Shown: piece after piece, positions 43,900 to 52,230 of the stretch
Position numbering within the stretch: position 1 is the stretch's first letter
Layout: the number at the start of each line of letters is the position of its first letter
Source of the DNA: an uncultured Clostridia bacterium
Lineage (GTDB): Bacteria; Bacillota; Clostridia; Oscillospirales; Oscillospiraceae
Assembly (NCBI GenBank): GCA_947170435.1
Contig: CAMVTO010000012.1
Location: 1-64,000, forward strand
Direction: 5' to 3'
DNA: 64,000 nt
Notes under the pieces: model-generated
What the model was told of the DNA's origin: nothing
Seen by the model: the letters and a program-made list of their open reading frames with translations, nothing else
The model's database searches: none
Translations under genes and position numbers: made by a program

Positions 43900-44868
43900 A
43901 TGAATCTGATCGTGCAGAAGTTCGGCGGCAGCTCGGTGGCGGACGCCGGAAGGCTGCTGCGCGTTTCACAAATCGTCCGGGAGGAGCGCGACGCGGGACA
44001 TGACGTGCTGGTGGTGGTCTCCGCCCAGGGTGATACCACGGATGAACTCCTGCAAAAGGCACGCGGTACGGCAAAAGCGCCGTCTCAGCGGGAACTGGAC
44101 GCTCTGCTTTCCGCAGGAGAACAGGTTTCGGCGGCGCTGACAGCCATGACGCTGGAGGCGCAGGGAATTCCGGCTGTTTCGCTCAACGCGTGGCAGCTGC
44201 CGATTCGCTCGGACACCGTACACGGTGACGCAAGGATTGCGGAGATCGGCACCGGACGGGTGCGCTCGGAGCTGGAGCAGCATCATGTGGTGGTTGTGAC
44301 CGGCTTTCAGGGTGTGGATGAAGCGGGGGATCTCACTACGCTGGGCCGAGGCGGCAGCGACTACACTGCCGTGGCCCTGGCAGCGGCTTTTGGGGCGGAG
44401 CGCTGTGTCATTTATACCGATGTGGACGGCGTCTACACCGCCGATCCGCGGCTGTGCCCGACGGCAAGACGTCTGGAGCGTGTCAGTTACGAGGACATGT
44501 ACGCGCTCTCCCGCGCGGGCGCTCAGGTGCTCCACGATAAATGCGTGGCGCTGGCACAGGAGAAGGGTGTGGAGCCGGAGGTGCGCGGCACCATGCCGAA
44601 GAGCGCCGGTACCCGTGTTTGCCGGGTCTCTTCGCAGCGTATATCCGGCGTGACCTGCCGGGAGCAGAGCGGTGACGACCTTGCCGCGGTGACGGTGGTA
44701 GGCCGCGCCCTTCCCTCGCTGGAGCTGGAAAAGCGCGTAATCCTTGCGCTGAACGCCGCGGGAATCGTTGTACAGGGAGTCGATGCCGTGACGGGAGCGT
44801 TAACAGTTTACGTCAAGCGGGGAGAGGCGCGTAAAGCGATTTGCCTTGTCCATGATGCGGTGATCTGA
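43900..44868 (+). CDS. lysC: aspartate kinase, short form
   Basis: 322 residues, shorter than usual (about 400). Kinase domain: IVQKFGGSSVADAGRLL, VSAQGDTTDELL, GFQGVDEAGDLTTLGRGGSD and YTDVDGVYTADPR. After residue 240 only about 80 residues remain, enough for one ACT-type unit or a shortened pair, so the normal two-ACT allosteric region is incomplete. It phosphorylates aspartate for lysine/threonine/diaminopimelate synthesis. Feedback control may be altered. ATG 43900 after GAAGGGA. Confidence 0.85.
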   Translation: MNLIVQKFGGSSVADAGRLLRVSQIVREERDAGHDVLVVVSAQGDTTDELLQKARGTAKAPSQRELDALLSAGEQVSAALTAMTLEAQGIPAVSLNAWQLPIRSDTVHGDARIAEIGTGRVRSELEQHHVVVVTGFQGVDEAGDLTTLGRGGSDYTAVALAAAFGAERCVIYTDVDGVYTADPRLCPTARRLERVSYEDMYALSRAGAQVLHDKCVALAQEKGVEPEVRGTMPKSAGTRVCRVSSQRISGVTCREQSGDDLAAVTVVGRALPSLELEKRVILALNAAGIVVQGVDAVTGALTVYVKRGEARKAICLVHDAVI

Positions 44869-44871
44869 AGC

Positions 44872-44902
44872 AACGGGCGGACGTGATGTCCGCTCGTTCT
44901 TT
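44872..44902 (+). terminator. terminator after lysC
   Basis: 11-bp stem (44872-44882 with 44888-44898, one G-U), 5-base loop, then CTTTTG. It lies 3 bases past the lysC stop. Confidence 0.7.
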
Positions 44903-45013
44903 TGTGCTTGATTCACAGAGAATCTATGTCACGGAGCATGGGCATTTCACTGCAAAATCGAGGCGCGACCTTTCGAGATTTTTGCTGGTTTTTGCGATTG
45001 CCGCAAATGAAAC

Positions 45014-45042
45014 TTGCAAAGACACGCACACAATGATACAAT
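45014..45042 (+). promoter_or_regulatory. sigma-A promoter of the cooC cluster
   Basis: TTGCAA (45014-45019), 17 bases, TACAAT (45037-45042), about 29 bases before the cooC ATG. Confidence 0.8.
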
Positions 45043-45070
45043 ATTACAGTCTATGGGGGAGGGAAGCACA

Positions 45071-45829
45071 ATGACGGAAGCGAAGATCCTTGCCGTCGCC
45101 GGAAAGGGCGGCGTGGGCAAGACCTCAATCTCTGCTGCCATGGTGCGGCTTCTGGTCAGGGCGTACCCCGACAAGCGCATTCTTGCCATCGACGCCGATC
45201 CCGCTGTGGGACTCTCCACCGCGTTGGGTGTGGATCCCGGCACAACGCTTGACGACATCCGCAAGGAGATCACCGGCGAGGTGACCGAGCGCACGGGTGG
45301 CGTAAGCGATATTTTAGAGAGCGTCAAGGGCCGGCTGCTGGATGCGATGCAGCACCTCAGCGGCTATGATTTTTTCGCCATCGGGCGGCCCGAGACCGCT
45401 GGCTGCTATTGTGCGGTGAACACCTACCTGCGGCAGGTCATCAGCCTGCTGATCCACGATTATGACTATGTGGTGGTGGACAGTGAGGCGGGCATTGAGC
45501 AGGTGAACCGCCGGGTGCTGGAAAAGGTGACGCATCTTATTTTCGTCTCTGACGCCAGTAAAAAGGGTACGCAGGTGATTCAGACCGTCAAGCGCGTAGC
45601 GGATGAACTGGTGATGTACGAGCGGTGCGGCGCGATCATCAATCGCGTTACCGATCCGTCGGTGATGGATTTCGTCAACACAGGCGATATTCCGATCCTC
45701 GCGGTCATCGGCGAGGACGCCGAGCAGACCGAGTTTGACATTTTGGGCAAAAGCGTATTTGACTTGCCGGAGCGCGCTGACATTCTGCGCGGCACGGAAG
45801 AAGCGCTGCGTCAGATGAACATTCTGTAA
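45071..45829 (+). CDS. cooC: CooC-type nickel-insertion ATPase
   Basis: 252 residues. Deviant Walker A VAGKGGVGKTSISAAMVRLL, switch-like LAIDADPAVGLSTALGV, then GCYCAVN with the C-x-C motif that binds Ni or Zn between two monomers, and VVVDSEAGIEQ. CooC proteins insert nickel into carbon monoxide dehydrogenase. ATG 45071 after GGGAGGGAA. The next two genes are a His-rich protein and CooT, which supports a nickel role; the CODH itself is not in the window. Confidence 0.88.
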   Translation: MTEAKILAVAGKGGVGKTSISAAMVRLLVRAYPDKRILAIDADPAVGLSTALGVDPGTTLDDIRKEITGEVTERTGGVSDILESVKGRLLDAMQHLSGYDFFAIGRPETAGCYCAVNTYLRQVISLLIHDYDYVVVDSEAGIEQVNRRVLEKVTHLIFVSDASKKGTQVIQTVKRVADELVMYERCGAIINRVTDPSVMDFVNTGDIPILAVIGEDAEQTEFDILGKSVFDLPERADILRGTEEALRQMNIL

Positions 45830-45842
45830 GGGAGGAAATCGT

Positions 45843-46085
45843 ATGCATACCCATGACCATGGACACGAGCATCATCACGACCACGGCGATATTCCGCCGG
45901 CAGAGCGCACAAAAGCCTTGCTTGCTTATATGATCGACCACAACGAGCATCATGCGGAGGAACTGGCGGAGTTGGTGGACAGCCTCGAGGGTCCGGCTCG
46001 CAAGCGTCTGCTGGAGGCCATCGGCAGCTTCGAGGTGGCAAACGTCCAGCTGCGTGAGGTGCTGGAGCTGGTGGAGGGAGCGTAA
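45843..46085 (+). CDS. small His-rich protein, probable nickel carrier
   Basis: 80 residues. The first 15 (MHTHDHGHEHHHDHG) hold eight histidines, a metal-binding tail. The rest is a helical pair (LLAYMIDHNEHHAEELAELV, LLEAIGSFEVANVQLREVLE). It lies between cooC and cooT and should store or deliver Ni2+. GGGAGG precedes the ATG at 45843. Confidence 0.8.
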   Translation: MHTHDHGHEHHHDHGDIPPAERTKALLAYMIDHNEHHAEELAELVDSLEGPARKRLLEAIGSFEVANVQLREVLELVEGA

Positions 46086-46087
46086 GC

Positions 46088-46279
46088 ATGTGCCTTTCCA
46101 ACGTTTATAAAAACGAAAAGACGAAAGAGAATCTGCTGGCGTCCGACGTGGCGGCGATCGAGACCGACGACGGCACCGTTACGCTGACCGATCTGTTTGG
46201 CCGCAAGATCACGGTGGAGGGTACGCTCAAACGCGCTGATCTGACCGGCGGGGTCGTCATTTTACAGGTGAGCACCTGA
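46088..46279 (+). CDS. cooT: CooT-family nickel-binding protein
   Basis: 63 residues starting M-C-L-S-N-V-Y, with the Cys at position 2 that binds nickel in CooT dimers, and a beta-barrel-like VAAIETDDGTVTLTDLFG. The ATG follows 2 bases after the previous stop. It probably works with CooC in metallocentre assembly. Confidence 0.85.
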   Translation: MCLSNVYKNEKTKENLLASDVAAIETDDGTVTLTDLFGRKITVEGTLKRADLTGGVVILQVST

Positions 46280-46318
46280 TTTGTGAGAAAATGTGCATGA
46301 CACGATGAAAAATACGAA

Positions 46319-46347
46319 TTGACGCAAGACTTGCTTCAAGATAAAAT
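46319..46347 (+). promoter_or_regulatory. sigma-A promoter of nfnAB
   Basis: TTGACG (46319-46324), 17 bases, TAAAAT (46342-46347), 32 bases before the nfnA ATG. Confidence 0.8.
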
Positions 46348-46378
46348 TGATCCAATCAAGAAAAGAGGAGTGGCAGCC

Positions 46379-47233
46379 ATGTATCGTATCGTAAAGAAAA
46401 GGCCTTTGACGCCGACGCTCGTCCTCATTGAGATCGAAGCGCCGATGATCGCCAGGAAGGCCGAACCCGGCCAGTTTATCATCCTGCGCGTGGATGAGGA
46501 CGGCGAGCGCATCCCCATCACCATCCATGACTTCGATCGCGAGAAAGGCACCGTGTCGATCATCTATCAGATCGTCGGCGCGACCACCGAGAAGCTCTCC
46601 CACAAGGAAGAGGGCGACTACATTCAGGACTTCGTTGGCCCGCTGGGCAACGCGACGGAGATTCCCGGCGCGAAGAAGGTCGCTGTTGTCGGCGGCGGTG
46701 TGGGCACGGCGATTGCGTTCCCCGTTGCCAAGAAGCTGCATGAGAGCGGTGTGCACGTTGATCTGATCGTCGGCTTCCGCAACAAGGACGTGGTCGTGCT
46801 GGAGGACGAGTTCCGCAAGGCGTCCACCAACTTCTATGTCGGCACGGACGACGGCTCTTACGTCCGCAAGGCGCTTGTGACCGAGTTGCTGGAGGAGCAG
46901 ATTCAGGCGGGTGCGAACTATGACGCGGTCTTTTGCGTCGGCCCCATGATGATGATGAAGTTCGTCTGCAAGGTCACGGAGAAGTACAACATCCCCACCA
47001 TCGTCTCCATGAGCCCGATCATGGTGGACGGCACGGGTATGTGCGGCTGCTGCCGCTTGACCCTCAACGAGGAAAACGGCCCCGTTACCAAGTTTGCCTG
47101 CGTGGATGGCCCGGATTTCGACGGCTTCAAGGTCGACTGGGACGAGTCCGTCAAGCGCAGCCGCATGTACGGCGAGTGGGAGCGCCACAAGCACGAAGAG
47201 ACCTGCAATCTCTTCAAGAAGGAGGTCAAGTAA
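46379..47233 (+). CDS. nfnA: NfnA / ferredoxin-NADP+ reductase subunit alpha
   Basis: 284 residues from ATG 46379 behind GAGGAG. FAD-binding domain RKAEPGQFIILRVDEDGERI, then AVVGGGVGTAIAFPVAK for NAD(H), and GTGMCGCCRLTL with the Cys ligands for a 2Fe-2S cluster. With NfnB it forms an electron-bifurcating NADH-dependent ferredoxin:NADP+ oxidoreductase. The partner gene starts 1 base after the stop. Alternative name: sulfide dehydrogenase subunit B. Confidence 0.88.
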   Translation: MYRIVKKRPLTPTLVLIEIEAPMIARKAEPGQFIILRVDEDGERIPITIHDFDREKGTVSIIYQIVGATTEKLSHKEEGDYIQDFVGPLGNATEIPGAKKVAVVGGGVGTAIAFPVAKKLHESGVHVDLIVGFRNKDVVVLEDEFRKASTNFYVGTDDGSYVRKALVTELLEEQIQAGANYDAVFCVGPMMMMKFVCKVTEKYNIPTIVSMSPIMVDGTGMCGCCRLTLNEENGPVTKFACVDGPDFDGFKVDWDESVKRSRMYGEWERHKHEETCNLFKKEVK

Positions 47234-47234
47234 A

Positions 47235-48623
47235 ATGCCGAATATGAGTTTGACCAAGAATCCGATGCCCTCTCAGGAGCCGGATGTCCGCAATAAAAAC
47301 TTCCTCGAGGTCGCCCTCGGTTACACTGAGGAGCAGGCGCTGGATGAAGCGCAGCGCTGCCTCAACTGCAAGAACCCGCTGTGCGTGCAGGGATGTCCTG
47401 TGAACGTACATATCCCGCAGTTCATTGAGAAGATCGTTGCCAAGGATTACGAGGGCGCGTATCAGGTTATCCATGAGACCAGCTCTCTGCCCGCGGTCTG
47501 CGGTCGTGTCTGCCCGCAGGAGACGCAGTGTGAGATGCACTGCATCCGCGGCAAGAAGGGCGACGCCGTCGGCATCGGCCGTCTGGAGCGCTTTGTCGCC
47601 GACTGGCACAATGAGCATGTTGCCGAAGCTCCCGCCAAGCCTGAGCCCAACGGTCACAAGGTTGCCATCGTTGGCTCCGGCCCTGCTGGCCTCACTTGTG
47701 CGGGCGACCTCGCCAAGAAGGGTTATGACGTCACCGTGTTTGAGGCGCTGCATCTTGCCGGCGGCGTTCTGGTGTACGGTATCCCTGAGTTCCGCCTGCC
47801 CAAGAAGATCGTGCAGAAGGAGGTCGACGGCCTCAAGGCGATGGGCGTCAAGTTCGAGATGAACATGGTCATCGGCCGCGTGGTTTCTATTGACGAGCTG
47901 ATGGAGCAGTATGGCTTCGAGGCTGTGTTTATCGGCTCCGGTGCGGGACTTCCGATGTTCATGCATATTCCCGGCGAGAACCTCTGCGGCGTCTATTCCG
48001 CCAACGAGTTCCTGACCCGCATCAACCTGATGAAGGCCTACCGCGAGGGCTCGGACACGCCGCTCATGCCGCTTGTCGGCAAGACGGTCGCCGTCGTCGG
48101 CGGCGGCAACGTCGCGATGGACGCGGCTCGTTGCTCCAAGCGTCTCGGCGCCAATGTGTATGTGGTGTACCGCCGCGGTATGGAGGAGCTGCCTGCTCGT
48201 CACGAGGAGGTCGAGCACGCCATCGAGGAGGGCATCATCTTCAAGACCCTCCATAACCCCGTGGAGATTCACGGCGGTGATGATGGCTATGTCAAGAGCA
48301 TGACCGTCATTGAGATGGAGCTGGGTGAGCCGGATGCCTCCGGCCGTCGTCGCCCCATCGAGAAGAAGGGCAGCGAGTTCGAGCTTCCTGTGGACTGCGT
48401 CATCATGGCGCTTGGAACCAGCCCCAACCCGCTCATCAAGTCCACTACCCCGGGCCTCGAGGTCAACAAGAAGGGCGGCATCGTCATCAACGAAGAGGGC
48501 ATGACCAGCAAGCTGGGCGTTTACGCCGGCGGTGACGCGGTGACCGGCGCTGCAACCGTTATCCTCGCTATGGGTGCGGGCAAGCTGGGTGCCAAGGGCA
48601 TCGACGAACAGTTGAGCAAATGA
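47235..48623 (+). CDS. nfnB: NfnB / glutamate synthase-like NADPH subunit
   Basis: 462 residues. N-terminal cluster region CLNCKNPLCVQGCPVNVHIP and CGRVCPQETQCEMHC, then FAD-binding IVGSGPAGLTCAGDLAKKGY, NADPH-binding VVGGGNVAMDAARCS, and a C-terminal VYAGGDAVTGAATVILAMGA. GltA-type small glutamate synthase subunits look alike, but the coupling with an FNR-like subunit favours Nfn. Confidence 0.88.
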   Translation: MPNMSLTKNPMPSQEPDVRNKNFLEVALGYTEEQALDEAQRCLNCKNPLCVQGCPVNVHIPQFIEKIVAKDYEGAYQVIHETSSLPAVCGRVCPQETQCEMHCIRGKKGDAVGIGRLERFVADWHNEHVAEAPAKPEPNGHKVAIVGSGPAGLTCAGDLAKKGYDVTVFEALHLAGGVLVYGIPEFRLPKKIVQKEVDGLKAMGVKFEMNMVIGRVVSIDELMEQYGFEAVFIGSGAGLPMFMHIPGENLCGVYSANEFLTRINLMKAYREGSDTPLMPLVGKTVAVVGGGNVAMDAARCSKRLGANVYVVYRRGMEELPARHEEVEHAIEEGIIFKTLHNPVEIHGGDDGYVKSMTVIEMELGEPDASGRRRPIEKKGSEFELPVDCVIMALGTSPNPLIKSTTPGLEVNKKGGIVINEEGMTSKLGVYAGGDAVTGAATVILAMGAGKLGAKGIDEQLSK

Positions 48624-48629
48624 TTCACG

Positions 48630-48659
48630 AAATCACCGCCTTCGGGCGGTGATTTTTTA
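48630..48659 (+). terminator. terminator after nfnB
   Basis: 11-bp stem (48630-48640 with 48645-48655), TTCG loop, then a T run. It lies 7 bases past the stop. Confidence 0.9.
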
Positions 48660-48661
48660 CC

Positions 48662-48690
48662 TTGTGTAGTCGAAGGTATCGTGGTACAAT
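48662..48690 (+). promoter_or_regulatory. sigma-A promoter of the alpha-galactosidase gene
   Basis: TTGTGT (48662-48667), 17 bases, TACAAT (48685-48690), 23 bases before the start codon. Confidence 0.72.
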
Positions 48691-48712
48691 ATGATCGCGG
48701 AGGTGAGCGGAT

Positions 48713-50314
48713 ATGATGGTATTCAACTATCAGGTCACGGTCGAGGAGTTTGACGGCCCCAGTGTGCTCAAGGGCAGCTTCAATATGGATGCAGGTGAGA
48801 AGCGCGTAGTCTGCAATCTGCCCAGCGGTCATTTGCGCTCAGTGACGGCGACGACGCCGCTGCATCTGGCAGAGGGCGAAAAGATTTTTATGAACGGCTA
48901 TCAGACCTGGACTTATTGCCCGGAGTATACGCCGAGGGACACGCAGCGCGATCATGCGCCGCTGCCGGACTCCGCGGTGAAGAAATTCCAGATGGATCGC
49001 TACGGTGACTATCATTTCGTGGATTATCCGAACCTGCCGGGGCTGTTTCACGGCTTTTCCTATTGTTACTTCCGCTATCACGATACTTATCGTCTCATTG
49101 CCTCCCTGGACGAAAAACCGGGCTACACGATCTTTCATTACGATGCGCATAAAGGCGAGCTGACGGTCGAGCGCGACTGCGAGGGAATCAAGTGCAAAGG
49201 AGATTTCCATGCCTTTGACCTGTTTTACGCGGTAGGCACGGAGGATGAGGTTTTCAACGACTGGTTTGCCGCGTTGCGGATCACTCCGCGGACAATGGAG
49301 AAGATTGCGGGCTACTCCAGCTGGTACAACCGTTATCAGAACATTGACGAGCAGTCTATCCTCTCCGACCTTGTCGGCTGTGAGGGGATGCTGGAGCAGG
49401 ATGACCTGTTCCAGATCGACGACGGTTGGGAGACGTTTGTGGGTGACTGGCTGGAGCCGGATGAGAAGAAGTTCCCAAGCGGTATGGCTGCGGCGGCAGA
49501 TGCAATTCATGCCAAGGGCTATCAGGCGGGGCTGTGGCTCGCGCCGTTTGTGGCGCAGGAGGGAAGCACCCTTTTGAAAGAGCACCCGGACTGGTTCCTG
49601 CGGGACAAGGACGGAAACCTGTGGTCTGATGGCTGTAACTGGGGTGGGTTTTATTCACTGAACATTGACCTTCCAGAGGTGGTAATGTACCTCGCGCAGG
49701 TGTTTCAAAGGGTGTTCGATGAGTGGAATTTTGATCTCGTGAAGCTGGATTTCCTCTACGCTGCCGCACCATTTGGCACAGAGACCGAAAGCCGTGCCGC
49801 GCGCATGATCCGCGCACTGGAGACGCTGCGGAGCTGGTGTGGGCACCGTAAGATTCTCGGCTGCGGCGTGCCGGTGATGCCGGCGTTTGGTGTGGTGGAC
49901 TATTGCCGCGTCAGTTGTGATGTGACGCTGGACTGGGACGATAAGTTCTACATGCGCCTGATTCACCGCGAGCGCCCCTCCACGCGGCAGGCCATCGGCA
50001 ACGTGGTATTCCGCCGCCAACTCAACGCTCGTGCGTACCTGAGCGATCCCGATGTGTTTTTCCTGCGGGATGATAACGTAAAGCTCACGCGCAAACAGAA
50101 AAATGAGCTTGCCGTGCTGGACGCTGTGCTGGGCGGCGTGTTCCTGCACTCTGACGACATGTCCAAGTACAGCGAGCAGGCAAAGCAGCAATACCGCGCG
50201 CTGCGGCATATGCGCGACGCGACGGATGTGCGCATTACCACCGATGGCAGATGGATGCTGCAATGCACGCTGGATCATCAGCCATACACGATGACTTTGG
50301 ATCATTTGCCATGA
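48713..50314 (+). CDS. GH36-type alpha-galactosidase
   Basis: 533 residues. The barrel (residues 200-440) has GYSSWYNRYQNI, FQIDDGWETFVGDWLE, LWLAPFVAQEGS and FDLVKLDFLYAA, where the Asp of KLDF is the nucleophile, and CRVSCDV, where the later Asp is the acid/base. N-terminal beta domain (1-190). No signal peptide, so cytoplasmic. It should hydrolyse alpha-galactosides such as melibiose or raffinose fragments. GGAGGTGA precedes the ATG at 48713. No transporter is adjacent. Confidence 0.85.
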   Translation: MMVFNYQVTVEEFDGPSVLKGSFNMDAGEKRVVCNLPSGHLRSVTATTPLHLAEGEKIFMNGYQTWTYCPEYTPRDTQRDHAPLPDSAVKKFQMDRYGDYHFVDYPNLPGLFHGFSYCYFRYHDTYRLIASLDEKPGYTIFHYDAHKGELTVERDCEGIKCKGDFHAFDLFYAVGTEDEVFNDWFAALRITPRTMEKIAGYSSWYNRYQNIDEQSILSDLVGCEGMLEQDDLFQIDDGWETFVGDWLEPDEKKFPSGMAAAADAIHAKGYQAGLWLAPFVAQEGSTLLKEHPDWFLRDKDGNLWSDGCNWGGFYSLNIDLPEVVMYLAQVFQRVFDEWNFDLVKLDFLYAAAPFGTETESRAARMIRALETLRSWCGHRKILGCGVPVMPAFGVVDYCRVSCDVTLDWDDKFYMRLIHRERPSTRQAIGNVVFRRQLNARAYLSDPDVFFLRDDNVKLTRKQKNELAVLDAVLGGVFLHSDDMSKYSEQAKQQYRALRHMRDATDVRITTDGRWMLQCTLDHQPYTMTLDHLP

Positions 50315-50332
50315 TTTTTCATAAAATAAGCC

Positions 50333-50375
50333 TTGACAAATCATAGGTTGGAGCTATAATTGATTTAGATCAATT
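50333..50375 (+). promoter_or_regulatory. strong promoter with downstream operator before gpx
   Basis: TTGACA (50333-50338), 16 bases, TATAAT (50355-50360). A perfect 7-bp inverted repeat AATTGAT-TTAG-ATCAATT (50358-50375) overlaps the -10 box and the start site, a typical repressor site. It does not match the PerR consensus as I know it. Confidence 0.8.
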
Positions 50376-50403
50376 AAATTTGACACATGAAAGGAGCGAT
50401 CCC

Positions 50404-50946
50404 ATGAACATCTATGATTTTACAGTTAAGACTCGCAAGGGCGCGGATGTAGCGCTGTCTGACTTTCAAGGCAAGGTACTTTTGGTTGTCAATACTGCCA
50501 CCGGCTGCGGTTTCACTCCGCAGTACAAGGAATTGCAGGAAATCTACGACGCTGACCACGACAAGGGTCTGGAAATTCTCGATTTTCCCTGCAATCAGTT
50601 CGGCAATCAGGCGCCTGGGGACAATGAGGAGATCCACACCTTCTGCACCGGCCGCTTCGGGATTACCTTCCCGCAGTATGGAAAGATCGACGTCAATGGC
50701 GAAAACGCCATACCGCTCTATCGTTGGCTGACTGAGAACACCAAGTTTGAAGGCTTTGGCAAGGGCCCGCAGGCACTGGTGATGAGCGGCGTCGCGAAAA
50801 AGATGGACAAGGACTACAAAAACAACGGCAACATCAAGTGGAACTTCACCAAGTTCCTCATTGACCGCGAGGGCAACATTGTTAAGCGCTTTGAGCCGAC
50901 GGAGGATATGGCGACCGTCAAAAAGGCGGTAGAGGAGTTGCTGTAA
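50404..50946 (+). CDS. glutathione peroxidase-like thiol peroxidase
   Basis: 180 residues. VVNTATGCGFTPQYKEL has Cys35 in the active site where animal enzymes have selenocysteine (codon TGC, not TGA). Gln and Trp of the triad are in DFPCNQFGNQ and IKWNFTKFLIDREG. The second Cys in FPCNQF may act as resolving Cys, as in thioredoxin-dependent enzymes. It removes hydroperoxides. RBS AAAGGAG. A strong promoter with an operator-like repeat precedes it. Confidence 0.9.
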   Translation: MNIYDFTVKTRKGADVALSDFQGKVLLVVNTATGCGFTPQYKELQEIYDADHDKGLEILDFPCNQFGNQAPGDNEEIHTFCTGRFGITFPQYGKIDVNGENAIPLYRWLTENTKFEGFGKGPQALVMSGVAKKMDKDYKNNGNIKWNFTKFLIDREGNIVKRFEPTEDMATVKKAVEELL

Positions 50947-50950
50947 ATCA

Positions 50951-50978
50951 AAAGAGAGGCTGCGGCCTCTCTTTTTTT
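50951..50978 (+). terminator. terminator after gpx
   Basis: 10-bp stem (50951-50960 with 50965-50974), TGCG loop, T run to 50978. Confidence 0.9.
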
Positions 50979-51075
50979 AGATAAACTGGTCTTATAAAAA
51001 GAATTATATCTGGATATTTCAGGCATGCCAGACTTGCGTTATGGTAGAGGTGTAAAGTCAAAGGAGGGAGAAATC

Positions 51076-51630
51076 ATGGAAGGAAAGGTTTCAACTCGAA
51101 AAATTGTCTATGTGGCACTGCTCTCTGCCTTGGTCTATGTAGCAACGATGATCAGTTTTCCGCTGTTTGGCAGCAAGGTGCGCATGGCGAATCCGGTGTC
51201 CCTGCTGGGAAGTCTTATGCTTGGGCCGGTGTTCGGCGGCTTGGCTTCGGCTTTTGGCAGCTTTATTTATGACATTCAGACCGGCTACGGCTTTGAGAGC
51301 ATAATCACCTTCGTGTCGAAGTATGCGATGGCATGGGTTGCGGGGAAGATCGCCTTCTCCGGCGGTCACAGCGCGGATGATCACAAGCGCAACGCCGTTG
51401 CATGCACAGCGGGCGCTTGGACCTATGTGGCGCTTTATATGCTCAAAACGTATGTTTTCCAGCGATTCGTTTACGGTTATCCGCTGGACACGGTTTGGGC
51501 GACGATGCTGAGTAAATTTCCGGCCTCGGCCATCAACGCGGTGGCGGCGATGATCGTTGCGCCGATCCTTTATACAGCACTGCGGCCGGCACTCAAGAGT
51601 ACGGGCCAGTTGGACGCCATGCGGCTGTAA
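51076..51630 (+). CDS. ECF-type transporter substrate-binding S component
   Basis: 184 residues, six helices. TRKIVYVALLSALVYVATMI near the start and LLGSLMLGPVFGGLASAFGS are S-component marks (the AxxxA helix binds the EcfT subunit). Substrate is a vitamin or cofactor precursor; not predictable here. No energising subunits are adjacent. ATG 51076 after AAGGAGG; the 95 bases upstream may contain a structured leader, but I do not recognise a riboswitch. Confidence 0.82.
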   Translation: MEGKVSTRKIVYVALLSALVYVATMISFPLFGSKVRMANPVSLLGSLMLGPVFGGLASAFGSFIYDIQTGYGFESIITFVSKYAMAWVAGKIAFSGGHSADDHKRNAVACTAGAWTYVALYMLKTYVFQRFVYGYPLDTVWATMLSKFPASAINAVAAMIVAPILYTALRPALKSTGQLDAMRL

Positions 51631-51634
51631 CATC

Positions 51635-51672
51635 AAAAGAGCGCTGCCGAAAACGGCAGCGCTCTTTTTTGT
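51635..51672. terminator. bidirectional terminator between ECF S gene and SASP remnant
   Basis: 15-bp stem (51635-51649 with 51654-51668), AAAA loop, then T tract. Confidence 0.9.
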
Positions 51673-51685
51673 TGAGAGGAATCTC

Positions 51686-51805
51686 TTACAGACCCTTCTC
51701 GTAGGACTCGATCATCTTCTTGACCATCTGGCCGCCGACAGAGCCGGCCTCGCGGGAGGTCAGGTCACCGTTGTAACCGTCCTTGAGGTTGACGCCAACC
51801 TCCCT
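51686..51805 (-). pseudogene. 3' part of an alpha/beta small acid-soluble spore protein gene
   Basis: Minus-strand reading gives EVGVNLKDGYNGDLTSREAG then SVGGQMVKKMIESYEKGL and a stop. This is the C-terminal DNA-binding half of a Clostridial SASP. The usual N-terminal 25-30 residues are missing: upstream of E (about 51803) the sequence becomes AT-rich and unlike a SASP. The gene has been cut by the insertion or decay of the accessory region to the right. The missing 5' half is not found in the window. Confidence 0.8.
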
Positions 51806-52014
51806 TGATGTTCCGTCACCATATTGAAAAAATACTAATTATGACTTACCGATCCACTAAAGTACATGTATGAGCAGCTATTTGCAACTTTTTTCGACAA
51901 AATATTTTTTAGTAACTTAAAAGTTATACCTGAGACTTAGAGAAGATTACCAAGATAGACTATTGCACCTGTGTTTGTTTGAAAAATGCTGTGTAATAAA
52001 GAATACACTATACG
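51806..52014. other. AT-rich junction at the left end of the decayed element
   Basis: No gene. A perfect palindrome TAACTT-AA-AAGTTA lies at 51913-51926. Base composition falls sharply compared with both sides. This is the boundary between chromosome and accessory DNA. Confidence 0.55.
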
Positions 52015-52230
52015 ATGTACCAGTCGAGACCGCAGCTGTGCCAAAGCGTCCGCGAGAGTGTGAACGAGCTGTACGGCGAGGCATTCCACGTCTTTGAGCG
52101 CCCCATCGAGCATACGATCAAGGTTGCCGAGTGTCCTGCTGTCGGCAAGAGTATCCTCGATTACGCGCCGAAGAATCCTGCCGCCGAATCCTATCGCAGC
52201 CTTGCGCGAGAGGTGATGGATATTGGGTAA
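52015..52230 (+). pseudogene. C-terminal piece of a ParA-type ATPase
   Basis: The reading MYQSRPQLCQSVRESVNELY, then VFERPIEHTIKVAECPAVGK and a DYAPKNPAAESYR-type ending is the last 70 residues of a ParA/Soj protein. The ATPase core with Walker motifs is missing; an in-frame stop lies just upstream. It is followed by an overlapping ParB gene, so an intact parAB pair once existed. Confidence 0.78.

Noticed and set aside
50404-50946. Selenocysteine in the peroxidase
   Set aside because: The active-site codon is TGC (Cys35), not TGA.
51000-51075. Riboswitch in front of the ECF S component
   Set aside because: The leader is short and no known conserved core (TPP, cobalamin, FMN, preQ1) could be recognised.
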